DNA of 8,135 nt from an uncultured Collinsella sp. (GTDB taxonomy: Bacteria; Actinomycetota; Coriobacteriia; Coriobacteriales; Coriobacteriaceae), in the NCBI GenBank assembly GCA_900757615.1, contig CAAEON010000024.1:1-8135 (forward strand), read 5' to 3'. A model generated the notes under the pieces. That model worked only from the letters and a program-made list of their open reading frames with translations, ran no database searches and was not told the origin of the DNA. Positions 1-6,073 of the stretch are shown in pieces. Both the position numbers and the translations under genes were made by a program. The stretch's first letter is position 1. Each line of letters begins with the position of its first letter.

Positions 1-30
1 GGGGCCGCTGGCAATATCGCCAGCGGCCCC
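1..30. terminator. Strong hairpin, probable bidirectional terminator
   Basis: A perfect 12-bp stem (1-12 with 19-30) closes a six-base loop. On the plus strand it is followed by GCTTTTGC, so it could end a plus-strand gene lying left of the window. For the DUF2130 gene, which stops at 54 on the minus strand, the hairpin starts 23 nt past the stop codon and is preceded by AAAA. Any T-run on that side would fall outside the window, so termination in that direction is inferred from position only. Confidence 0.75.
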
Positions 31-53
31 GCTTTTGCACTATACGCTATGCC

Positions 54-1811
54 CTACTCGGCATCCTCGACCTCATACGAATCCGCCTCGGCGGGCTCAT
101 CGTTTGTCTCTGGCGCAGTCCCGCGTGCCTCGTCAAACGCCGCTTTCATGGTCTTGTTGCCCCACGTGAGCTTGCGAATGGTAAGATCGTCGGCTTTCTT
201 GTTGGCTAGGCGCAGATTGTTCTCGGAGGACAGCAACGCCTCCTTGGTTTTCTGCAGATGGCTAATCGTCTTGTCGATCTCATCAATCGCCGTTTGGAAC
301 TTGCGGCTCGCGATCTCGTAGTTGCGGCCGAAATCATTCTTGAACTTTTCCATCTTGGCTTCGAAGTTCGTAACGTCGATATTCTGCTGTTTGTACTCCG
401 CTAGCTCCTGCTTATAGCGCAGCGAACCCATGGCGGCGTTGCGAAGAAGCGTAATCATGGGAATGAAAAACTGCGGGCGAATCACGTACATCTTCTCGTA
501 GCGATAGCTCACGTCGACTATCCCTGCGTTATAGAGCTCGCTCTCGGGCTCGAGCAGCGTGCAGAGCACCGCGTACTCACAGCCTTTTTGGCGGCGATCG
601 TGGTCGAGTTTCTTAAAGAAGTCCTCGTTTTTATGCTTGGTCGTGGTCTCGTCGTTCTCGTTTTTCATCTCGAACATAATCGAAATGACCTCGTTACCGC
701 TTGCGTCGCACTCGCGGAAGATAAAGTCGCCCTTGGTACCCTCGGACGCATCGTTATCTTTCTCGAAGTACGCGTTGGGAAACGCCGTCATGCGCAGACG
801 GTTGAACTCGGTCTCGCAGTGCTGCTCGAGCGACTCGCCCACCATCTTGGTGGACAGGCGGACCTTCATGTCCTTAAGGCGCTCAATCTCTTCATCCTTG
901 TAGCGAATCAGGTCATCGCTCGCGCGCTTGGCCTGCGCAAGCTCGAGCTCGTGTGCCGCCTTGGCCTGTTCCTCGCGAGAATCGCGCACCGCCAGCTCGC
1001 TCGTCAGTTTGGCACGCGCCTCATCGCGCTCTCGCTCCGCCGCGGCGACCGCCTCCGAAAGGTTCATTTTTGCCATCAGTTCCTGCTCGCGCAGCTGGGC
1101 ACGCAAACCATCGGCCTCTTGCTCAGACTGTGCCTTTGCGGCAGAAAACTTCTCCTGCACCTTCGCCTGATAGTCAGCAAGCGTACGTTCGGCCTCGCTG
1201 CGAGCGGCATCGAGCTCACGCTGCGACTCGGCCGTAGCAGCGGCGAGCGCCATCTCCTGGGCCTTGTCCGCCGCGGCAAGCTTGGCCTGCAGCTCGGCAA
1301 TCTGCGCATCGCGTGCGGCCAGATCGCTTTGAGCAGCGCTACGCGCCTCCGACTCGGCAAGCCTGGCTTCGCCATCCTTGCGCTCCAGCTGCGCACGCAG
1401 GCTGTCAATTTCGCGCTGAAGCTCGGCATTCTCCTTTTGAGCGTCGGCACGGGCTTCAACCGCCGCGCGCTGACTTGCACTCTCGCGCTCTGTGGCAGCG
1501 CCCTCGAGCTTGGCGCGCAGCTCGGCAAGCTCGGCATCGCGCTTGGCAACTTCTTGCGCCAGCTGTTGAGCTGCGGCGTTCTTCTGCTCGACAAGCTGGG
1601 CGTTACGTTGGGACTCTGCCTCCTGCAGGGCAGACGCCGAACGCGAACGCTCAAGCTCCAGCGCCTGCTCGCCCTCGCGTCGAGCCGCCGCTACGCGTTC
1701 ATCCAGGTCACGCGAGAACTCAGCATCGCGCACTTGCTTGACGATATCCGCATAGCCGGACGCATCGACCTTAAAAACTTCGCCGCAATGCGGGCACTTA
1801 ATCTCATTCAT
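54..1811 (-). CDS. DUF2130 family protein with long coiled coil and zinc-ribbon-like N-terminus
   Basis: A 585-residue protein of unknown function. Residues 5-10 (KCPHCG) form a single CxxC knuckle, as at the N-terminus of other DUF2130 proteins. Residues about 25-335 are an almost unbroken A/E/R/Q/K-rich heptad region, predicted to be a long coiled coil. The C-terminal part, about 340-560, carries the DUF2130 signature, including the stretches FEMKNENDETTTKHKNEDFF and YVIRPQFFIPMI. Within it, D362 (GDF) followed by E381-x-K383 (FEMK) fits a PD-(D/E)XK nuclease core; this is a motif reading, not proof of activity. The tail after about 560 is acidic. The start is supported by GAGGAG six bases upstream of the ATG. 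The family members I remember are around 420-450 residues, so the extra length appears to be coiled coil. No signal peptide or membrane segment is seen, so it is probably cytoplasmic. It is likely transcribed alone or by read-through from the phosphoesterase. Confidence 0.9.
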   Translation of the reverse strand: MNEIKCPHCGEVFKVDASGYADIVKQVRDAEFSRDLDERVAAARREGEQALELERSRSASALQEAESQRNAQLVEQKNAAAQQLAQEVAKRDAELAELRAKLEGAATERESASQRAAVEARADAQKENAELQREIDSLRAQLERKDGEARLAESEARSAAQSDLAARDAQIAELQAKLAAADKAQEMALAAATAESQRELDAARSEAERTLADYQAKVQEKFSAAKAQSEQEADGLRAQLREQELMAKMNLSEAVAAAERERDEARAKLTSELAVRDSREEQAKAAHELELAQAKRASDDLIRYKDEEIERLKDMKVRLSTKMVGESLEQHCETEFNRLRMTAFPNAYFEKDNDASEGTKGDFIFRECDASGNEVISIMFEMKNENDETTTKHKNEDFFKKLDHDRRQKGCEYAVLCTLLEPESELYNAGIVDVSYRYEKMYVIRPQFFIPMITLLRNAAMGSLRYKQELAEYKQQNIDVTNFEAKMEKFKNDFGRNYEIASRKFQTAIDEIDKTISHLQKTKEALLSSENNLRLANKKADDLTIRKLTWGNKTMKAAFDEARGTAPETNDEPAEADSYEVEDAE

Positions 1812-1867
1812 AGCAGCTCCTCGATGGACGCAAATTTCAACCGCCTACACTCTACCGCGCCACACGG

Positions 1868-1901
1868 ACAAAAAGACACCGCCGCCATGATGGAAACGGC
1901 G
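1868..1901 (-). terminator. Possible weak terminator after the phosphoesterase gene
   Basis: Reading the minus strand downstream of the phosphoesterase stop, CGCCG pairs with CGGCG and an inner CCA with TGG around a TCA loop, with a three-base TTT bulge on one side. GTGTCTTTTTG follows. The 5-nt gap before the T-run and the bulge make this a poor intrinsic terminator, so partial read-through into the DUF2130 gene is possible. Confidence 0.35.
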
Positions 1902-1948
1902 CCAGAGCTACCTCAAAGGTGCCTGCCCCCCTTGTGATGGTTCAAGAA

Positions 1949-2494
1949 TTACAGTCCAAAGAAGTCAAGGATCTGATCTCGGCTTACGGGTTTGTAATCG
2001 TTGGCATCGAGACCGACATCGTAACGAAAGATGGGGCGCTCGCGATCGCGGTTGCGCGCGTTGGTGCGGTCTCCCCTGCTGTGGATATGCCCGTGTAGCA
2101 TGATGGCGCCACGCGCCTTGCCATTCCAGCTGAGCATGGGATAGTGGCTCATCACCAGGCGATGACCCTTGGCGTAACCGGGAGCGACCTCCAGATAATC
2201 GCGTACTTCATCCCAAATGCGTGGCGCGTCCGGATCTTCCCAGTCGCCGTCATGGTTACCACGGATGAGCGTCACGTTCTGACATTCGATACGCTCGCGC
2301 AGGCGCACCGCCTCCGCCAGGGGCAAACGATAGGTAAAGTCTCCCAATATATAGAGGCGGTCGTCCACAGCCACGCACTCATTGATGGCATCGATGACCT
2401 TGCGGTTCATCTCCTCGACCGAATCAAACGGTCGATCCATGTCGTGCAAGATATTCGTATCGCCCAGGTGCAGGTCGGCGGTAAACCACATCAT
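1949..2494 (-). CDS. Calcineurin-like metallophosphoesterase, small (COG4186-like)
   Basis: A 181-residue protein with the complete metallophosphoesterase motif set: D7-x-H9 (ADLHLGD), G51-D52 (ILGDF), G79-N80-H81-D82 (RGNHD), H117 (MSHYP) and G135-H136-x-H138 (HGHIH). These residues bind two divalent metals and hydrolyse phosphoester bonds. The substrate is unknown: small members like this one, typical of the COG4186 type, may act on nucleic-acid ends or nucleotides, but nothing here decides it. There is no signal peptide, so it is probably cytoplasmic. Two consecutive ATG codons occur at the start. The first (2494) has GAGGG eight bases upstream and is preferred. A TATACT-like -10 lies about 40 bp upstream, so the gene probably has its own promoter. 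Length and motif spacing look intact. Confidence 0.92.
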   Translation of the reverse strand: MMWFTADLHLGDTNILHDMDRPFDSVEEMNRKVIDAINECVAVDDRLYILGDFTYRLPLAEAVRLRERIECQNVTLIRGNHDGDWEDPDAPRIWDEVRDYLEVAPGYAKGHRLVMSHYPMLSWNGKARGAIMLHGHIHSRGDRTNARNRDRERPIFRYDVGLDANDYKPVSRDQILDFFGL

Positions 2495-2534
2495 CGTCTA
2501 TGCCCTCATTTCGCAACGTGTTCAACTCGTGCTA

Positions 2535-2540
2535 AGTATA
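2535..2540 (-). promoter_or_regulatory. Candidate -10 element (TATACT) for the phosphoesterase gene
   Basis: The minus strand reads TATACT here, 5 of 6 bases of the -10 consensus, in the 66-bp gap before the phosphoesterase. No convincing -35 lies 16-18 bp upstream; a TTGGAT is 22 bp away, which is too far. Tentative. Confidence 0.25.
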
Positions 2541-2560
2541 CAGACGTAGCGATGCGGCGG

Positions 2561-2740
2561 TTATCCAAAGAGCCCGCCGAACAGTCCGCGGCGGCGCTTG
2601 TCCTTTTTATTCGAACCTTTGCCCTGGGCGTTCTTATCCTTTTGCTTTTTGCGATCCTGCTCCAGCTCATCGTCATCGAGTAGCATATCCCACTCAAACG
2701 GATCATCTGTCAGATCGAACAGGTCATCGTCATCAAACAT
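2561..2740 (-). CDS. Small charge-segregated protein ending in GLFGGLFG
   Basis: A 59-residue protein that I do not recognise. Residues 1-30 are strongly acidic (FDDDDLF, LTDD, LLDDDELEQD) with interspersed F, W and L. Residues 31-51 are strongly basic (KKQKDKN, KKDKRRR). The last eight residues are the hydrophobic glycine-rich repeat GLFGGLFG. An in-frame ATG lies four codons earlier (2752), but GGAGG at 2746-2750 is five bases from the ATG at 2740 and would be inside the longer form, so 2740 is chosen. The gene begins 18 bp after the stop of the HIRAN gene, so they probably share a transcript and perhaps a function. The tail after the basic stretch could associate with membranes or a partner protein; that is conjecture. 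A real gene is supported by the ribosome binding site, the operon position and non-random composition. Confidence 0.7.
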   Translation of the reverse strand: MFDDDDLFDLTDDPFEWDMLLDDDELEQDRKKQKDKNAQGKGSNKKDKRRRGLFGGLFG

Positions 2741-2745
2741 GGTAG

Positions 2746-2750
2746 CCTCC
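2746..2750 (-). promoter_or_regulatory. Ribosome binding site that fixes the start of the small protein
   Basis: GGAGG on the minus strand, five bases before the ATG at 2740. The upstream in-frame ATG at 2752 has no such site in front of it, and using it would place this sequence within the coding region. Confidence 0.65.
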
Positions 2751-2758
2751 ATTGCCGA

Positions 2759-3085
2759 CTAGCGAGCATCCACCACGTAGAGTCCAACACGCACCTGATG
2801 CCACGGGCTGCGCTCGGGAGCAACCTGTTGCACACGGGCCTCAAATACGTCCTCGTGGCCGTAATACATCATCAAGGACAGGGGACCGACCTCGTTTCCC
2901 GGAACATACCCAAGCTTGGTGTTGCCGCAGTAGATCGCAACCGCCTCGGGATCATGGGGATTATCGCACTCGGCACACAGCGTCAGCTTATCGCCAACCT
3001 TAAGACCGCCCAGGACCAAGGCGCCATCAGCATACTGAAATCCTGCAATGTGAAATGACAGAAGAACACGTGAAGGCTCGTACAT
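2759..3085 (-). CDS. Stand-alone HIRAN-domain protein
   Basis: A 108-residue protein consisting almost entirely of one HIRAN domain. Visible family features are the first strand F11-H-I-A-G-F16, the central N42-x-x-D45-x-x-A48-V49 block (CDNPHDPEAVAIY) and L58-G-Y-V-P62. HIRAN domains in eukaryotic HLTF/Rad5 helicases bind single-stranded 3' DNA ends; stand-alone bacterial versions are mostly uncharacterised, so a role in recognising damaged or unusual DNA is only an extrapolation. GAGGAG lies six bases before the ATG, within an 11-base leader identical to that of the DUF2130 gene. The stop codon is 18 bp from the start of the small charged protein, so the two probably form an operon. There is no signal peptide or membrane segment. 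The gap to the aldehyde dehydrogenase upstream is 123 bp with no clear terminator. Confidence 0.85.
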   Translation of the reverse strand: MYEPSRVLLSFHIAGFQYADGALVLGGLKVGDKLTLCAECDNPHDPEAVAIYCGNTKLGYVPGNEVGPLSLMMYYGHEDVFEARVQQVAPERSPWHQVRVGLYVVDAR

Positions 3086-3138
3086 AGCAGCTCCTCTAAC
3101 AGCCGGATAAATCGGCGCTTAACCGTACTGAGAAGCTT

Positions 3139-3148
3139 ACGGGCCCGT
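3139..3148. repeat. 10-bp perfect palindrome in the gap before the HIRAN gene
   Basis: ACGGGCCCGT is self-complementary and lies 54 bp upstream of the HIRAN start. No T-run follows on either strand, so it is not an intrinsic terminator. It could be an operator or simply chance in GC-rich DNA. No convincing promoter was found in this 123-bp gap, though a small GCCG/CGGC hairpin lies closer to the gene. Confidence 0.3.
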
Positions 3149-3208
3149 GCGGACACAAATTCGCCCCGCCCGCGCCTTTTCGACCGTTTGTCGCTACACC
3201 ATCTGAAT

Positions 3209-4588
3209 CTAATGCACAAACATGCGCACGAACTTGTGCTTCCAGCTTGCGTAAGGAGCATAGCGGAATGGCACGTCCAGCCACGTTGCCTTGTTCACGA
3301 TGCTCTTCTTGTGGCTAAACGTATCGAAGCTCTCGCGGCCATGGTACTGACCCATACCGCTCGCACCCATGCCGCCAAAGCCCATATGGCTCGTGGCCAA
3401 ATGCATAATGGTGTCATTAACACAGCCACCACCAAAGGGCACGTAACGCACAAAGCGCTGCTGAGCCGCACGGTCCTGGCTAAAGATATACAGGGCCAGC
3501 GGCGTCGGACGATCCGTAATAAACGTCTCGGCCTCGTCTAGGCTCTCAAACGTCAGCACCGGCAAAATGGGGCCGAAAATCTCCTCCTGCATCACGGCGT
3601 CATCGGGGGACACGCCGTCCAAAATCGTCGGCTCGATCTTGAGCGAAGCCTCGCGCACGGCACCTCCAAGCACGACCTTATCGGAATCGATCAGCCCGCG
3701 CACGCGCGCAAAATGCTTGGCGTTGACGATATGCCCGTAATCCTCGTTATCGAGCGGATGCTCGCCAAACATACGGCGGGCCTCTTCCTTGATAAGGTCC
3801 AGCAGCTCGTCGTGCACGCGCGCATCGACCAGCAGGTAGTCGGGCGCTACACAGGTTTGCCCCACGTTGAGCCATTTACCAAAGGCGATACGCCGCGCCG
3901 CGACCTTCAGGTTTGCCGTCGCATCCACGATGCAGGGACTCTTTCCGCCCAGCTCAAGCGTCACGGGCGTAAGGTTTTTACTTGCACGCTCCATGACGAG
4001 CTTGCCGACCGGAACGCTACCGGTAAAGAAGATCTTGTCCCAGCACTCGTCGAGCAGCGCTTCGTTTTCGGCGCGCCCGCCCTCGACAACCGTCACCAGG
4101 CACGGATCAAATGCCTCTTCACAGATTTGCTTGAGCACCGCGCTCGATGCCGGAGCATAGGCGCTCGGCTTGATGACCACGGTATTGCCCGCGGCAAGGG
4201 CGCCGGCGAGTGGCTCGAGCGTCAGCAAAAACGGGTAGTTCCACGGAGCCATGATGAGTGTGACGCCATAGGGCACGGCCTGCGTCTTGCACACACTTAC
4301 GGCGTTGGCGAGGTCACACGGACGCAGACGCGGGCGACTCCATCGAGCCACATGCGCAATCTGATGTCGAATCTCGGAAAGCGAGGTGCCGATCTCACAC
4401 ATATACGCCTCGTCATGTGACTTTCCCAAATCGGTCTTGAGCGCATGGGCAATATCGGCCTCGTGGGCCCGTACCGCATCGCGTAAACTCACGAGCGCAC
4501 GACGCCGAGCATCGACATCAAACGTGGCGTGCGTCTTAAAGTAGGCGCGCTGGTCGCCGACGATGCGCGCAATTTCCTCGGTGTTCAT
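3209..4588 (-). CDS. Aldehyde dehydrogenase, class 3 / coniferyl-type family
   Basis: A 459-residue NAD(P)-dependent aldehyde dehydrogenase, oxidising an aldehyde to the carboxylic acid. Motifs in order are APWNYP with N117, VIKPS with K140 (cofactor binding), FTGS at 188-191, LELGGKSP with general base E212, GQTC with nucleophile C246, and EEIFGP with E336. The C-terminal block containing FGGMGASGMGQYHG and FSHKKSIV is typical of class 3 members, which lack the N-terminal extension of other classes; the length is normal. It is not a CoA-acylating enzyme by motif. AGGAGGG lies a few bases before the ATG and contains the stop codon of the upstream alcohol dehydrogenase (8 bp between the genes), so translation is probably coupled. 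Together they would interconvert an alcohol, aldehyde and acid in the cytoplasm. The physiological substrate cannot be read from sequence. C-terminal residues WKHKFVRMFVH are basic and aromatic. Confidence 0.95.
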   Translation of the reverse strand: MNTEEIARIVGDQRAYFKTHATFDVDARRRALVSLRDAVRAHEADIAHALKTDLGKSHDEAYMCEIGTSLSEIRHQIAHVARWSRPRLRPCDLANAVSVCKTQAVPYGVTLIMAPWNYPFLLTLEPLAGALAAGNTVVIKPSAYAPASSAVLKQICEEAFDPCLVTVVEGGRAENEALLDECWDKIFFTGSVPVGKLVMERASKNLTPVTLELGGKSPCIVDATANLKVAARRIAFGKWLNVGQTCVAPDYLLVDARVHDELLDLIKEEARRMFGEHPLDNEDYGHIVNAKHFARVRGLIDSDKVVLGGAVREASLKIEPTILDGVSPDDAVMQEEIFGPILPVLTFESLDEAETFITDRPTPLALYIFSQDRAAQQRFVRYVPFGGGCVNDTIMHLATSHMGFGGMGASGMGQYHGRESFDTFSHKKSIVNKATWLDVPFRYAPYASWKHKFVRMFVH

Positions 4589-4596
4589 GGACCCTC

Positions 4597-5817
4597 CTAG
4601 TTCTCGTCCTCAAACATACCACCCGCAACGACCTCGTACATACGCTCGAGCTCCAAACGGTCCATCAAAAGTGGAACGGGGTATAGCGGATTGGCCTCGG
4701 CATCGGCATGCGCCGCCATCTCGGGAATGTCGGAGCGGCGAATGCCCAAGACATATTTGGGGATTCCCAGGGCCTCGTTCATGCGGTCGACCCAATCGAT
4801 AAATGCCTCGGCCGCAAGACTGTCCTGCGCGGTAGCCGGCGCAATGCCCGCCATGCGAGCAAGATCGGCAAGCTTGGGGGCGGCGGCGTCACCATAAGCG
4901 CGAAGCATGTGCGGCAGGATGATCGCGTTGGCCAAACCGTGCGGAATTCCGTATCGGCCGCCCAGACTGTGCGCGATGGCATGCACATATCCGACATAGG
5001 AGCGAGTAAACGCAACGCCCGCCTTATACGCCGCCGAAAGCATATTGCGACGAGCGGGCATGTCGTCACCATGCTCATAGGCCTCGAGCAAATTGTCGTG
5101 GATAAGCTGCACCGCCTGTCGCGCCATCTTGCGCGTATAGGGCGTAGTGCTTCGCCCGATAAAGGCCTCGACGGCATGCGTCAGAGCGTCCATGCCCGTC
5201 TGCCCCGTAATGGAGGCGGGCAGACCGCGCGTAAACTCGGGGTCGTGCACCGCAAAGCGCGGGATAAGCACAAAGTCGTTAATGGGGTACTTGTAGTGCG
5301 TCTCGTCATCGGTAATTACCGCCGCAAGCGTGACCTCGCTTCCCGTGCCTGCCGTGGTGGGAACGGCGATGAGAAGCGGCAGGCGACGATGAATCCGCAG
5401 CAGGCCGCGCATCTTGTTGATGGGCTTGCTTGGCTGCGCAATGCGCGCCCCCACACCCTTGGCGCAGTCCATGGCCGATCCTCCGCCAAAACCGATAATG
5501 GCCTGGCAGGCGCTCTCTCGATACAGGGACGCCGCCTCCTCCACATTCGAGACCGTGGGGTTCGCACGCGTTTCGGCATAGACCGCAACGCCAACCCCCT
5601 GAGCCGTAAGCGCACGCTCGAGTGATGCCGTGAGCCCCAAACGTGCAATACCAGGGTCCGTCACGATAAGGACCTTCTGGATCGAGCGCTTTTGAAGCAC
5701 CGCGGGCACATCCTCGGCATGCTCCAAAATGCGCGGCTCGGTATAGGGCAGGATCGGCAATGCAATGCGAAAAACCGTCTGATATGTTCGGCACCAGGCA
5801 CGACGGGCTAGATGCAT
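4597..5817 (-). CDS. Iron-containing alcohol dehydrogenase
   Basis: A 406-residue group III (iron-dependent) alcohol dehydrogenase, converting aldehydes to alcohols or the reverse with NAD(P)H. The nucleotide-binding half shows GFGGGSAMDCAKG at 109-121 and PTTAGTGSE at 153-161. Metal ligands by alignment with the fucO-type pattern are D210 and H214 (TGMDALTHAVEAF), H279 and H293 (the last in PHGLANA). The roughly 25-residue N-terminal lead (RTYQTVFRIALPILPY) is a feature of a subfamily common in gut anaerobes; I do not treat it as a signal peptide. AAGGAG eight bases before the ATG supports the start. It is the first gene of a two-gene unit with the aldehyde dehydrogenase, whose ribosome binding site overlaps this stop codon. 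Two Rex-like palindromes lie upstream, suggesting control by the NADH/NAD ratio. Confidence 0.95.
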   Translation of the reverse strand: MHLARRAWCRTYQTVFRIALPILPYTEPRILEHAEDVPAVLQKRSIQKVLIVTDPGIARLGLTASLERALTAQGVGVAVYAETRANPTVSNVEEAASLYRESACQAIIGFGGGSAMDCAKGVGARIAQPSKPINKMRGLLRIHRRLPLLIAVPTTAGTGSEVTLAAVITDDETHYKYPINDFVLIPRFAVHDPEFTRGLPASITGQTGMDALTHAVEAFIGRSTTPYTRKMARQAVQLIHDNLLEAYEHGDDMPARRNMLSAAYKAGVAFTRSYVGYVHAIAHSLGGRYGIPHGLANAIILPHMLRAYGDAAAPKLADLARMAGIAPATAQDSLAAEAFIDWVDRMNEALGIPKYVLGIRRSDIPEMAAHADAEANPLYPVPLLMDRLELERMYEVVAGGMFEDEN

Positions 5818-5834
5818 AAAGGAAACTCCTTCAT

Positions 5835-5852
5835 TTGTTGATTGGTCAACAT
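5835..5852. promoter_or_regulatory. Rex-like operator 1 in the leader of the alcohol dehydrogenase operon
   Basis: TTGTTGA-TTGG-TCAACAT. The core TGTTGA/TCAACA is a perfect 6-bp inverted repeat around four bases. Against the Rex consensus TTGTTAA-N4-TTAACAA, from memory, it matches 11 of 14 arm positions. It sits just upstream of the ribosome binding site of the alcohol dehydrogenase gene, a position where a bound repressor would block transcription. A TetR-type regulator could also use such a palindrome. Confidence 0.5.
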
Positions 5853-5863
5853 TTGCTCGACCG

Positions 5864-5869
5864 ATTGTA
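5864..5869 (-). promoter_or_regulatory. Candidate -10 (TACAAT) for the alcohol dehydrogenase operon
   Basis: The minus strand reads TACAAT, 5 of 6 bases of the -10 consensus, between the two Rex-like palindromes. No good -35 lies at 16-18 bp, so the promoter would be weak or activator-dependent, or the real promoter may lie further upstream near operator 2. Confidence 0.3.
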
Positions 5870-5898
5870 CTCAGCGACGGTCAAAGACGGCCTGCCAA

Positions 5899-5916
5899 TC
5901 GTTAATCAATCAACAT
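5899..5916. promoter_or_regulatory. Rex-like operator 2
   Basis: On the plus strand TCGTTAA-TCAA-TCAACAT, with 11 of 14 arm positions matching the remembered Rex consensus. The right half TCAACAT is identical to that of operator 1, and its start lies exactly 64 bp away, about six turns of the helix. Two like-facing copies argue for cooperative binding or looping by one regulator. It is also 46 bp from the -35 of the divergent rubrerythrin promoter. Confidence 0.45.
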
Positions 5917-5961
5917 CTTCATATCTCAAAATTGTTTTATTAAAAATCATTCCTAATAGGC

Positions 5962-5989
5962 TTCACATTTGGTTGCATTTATGGATAAT
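5962..5989 (+). promoter_or_regulatory. Probable sigma-70 promoter of rubrerythrin
   Basis: TTCACA (5962-5967) and GATAAT (5984-5989) are each one base from consensus and are 16 bp apart. AT-rich sequence immediately upstream could act as an UP element, and it contains TATTA/TAATA inverted by 11 bp. Transcription would begin near 5996, leaving a leader of about 78 nt. The in-frame upstream start codons at 5969 (TTG) and 5981 (ATG) overlap this promoter and are therefore unlikely starts. Confidence 0.55.
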
Positions 5990-6008
5990 AGAACTCGTCA
6001 AGACGCAC

Positions 6009-6037
6009 GTCCGGAGAGGGCCCTTACGGGACCGGAC
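6009..6037 (+). promoter_or_regulatory. Leader hairpin upstream of rubrerythrin
   Basis: GTCCGG (6009-6014) pairs with CCGGAC (6032-6037), with an inner CCC/GGG stem around TTAC. It lies in the inferred untranslated leader and has no following T-run, so it is not a terminator. It could stabilise the message of a probably highly expressed gene. Confidence 0.4.
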
Positions 6038-6054
6038 AAGCGCCCCATCGCCAT

Positions 6055-6069
6055 CGATCGAAAGGATCG
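6055..6069 (+). promoter_or_regulatory. Ribosome binding site of rubrerythrin within a small stem-loop
   Basis: AAAGGA (6061-6066) lies seven bases before the ATG at 6074 and supports that start over the upstream in-frame TTG and ATG. CGATC (6055-6059) and GATCG (6065-6069) can pair, placing most of AAAGG in the loop. Confidence 0.45.
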
Positions 6070-6073
6070 AATC

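Noticed and set aside
588..1937. A 449-codon open frame on the plus strand opposite the DUF2130 gene
   Set aside because: It is antisense to a low-complexity, alanine/glutamate-rich coiled-coil coding sequence of high GC, which readily leaves the opposite strand open as leucine/arginine-rich nonsense. No ribosome binding site or family motif is seen.
4708..5625. A 305-codon open frame on the plus strand within the alcohol dehydrogenase gene
   Set aside because: It overlaps a gene with clear catalytic motifs on the other strand, is arginine-rich without recognisable domains, and reflects GC-biased third positions.
5969..6073. An extended rubrerythrin start at TTG 5969 or ATG 5981
   Set aside because: These starts overlap the probable -35/-10 region, the added residues are basic and unlike the family, and a ribosome binding site exists only before 6074.
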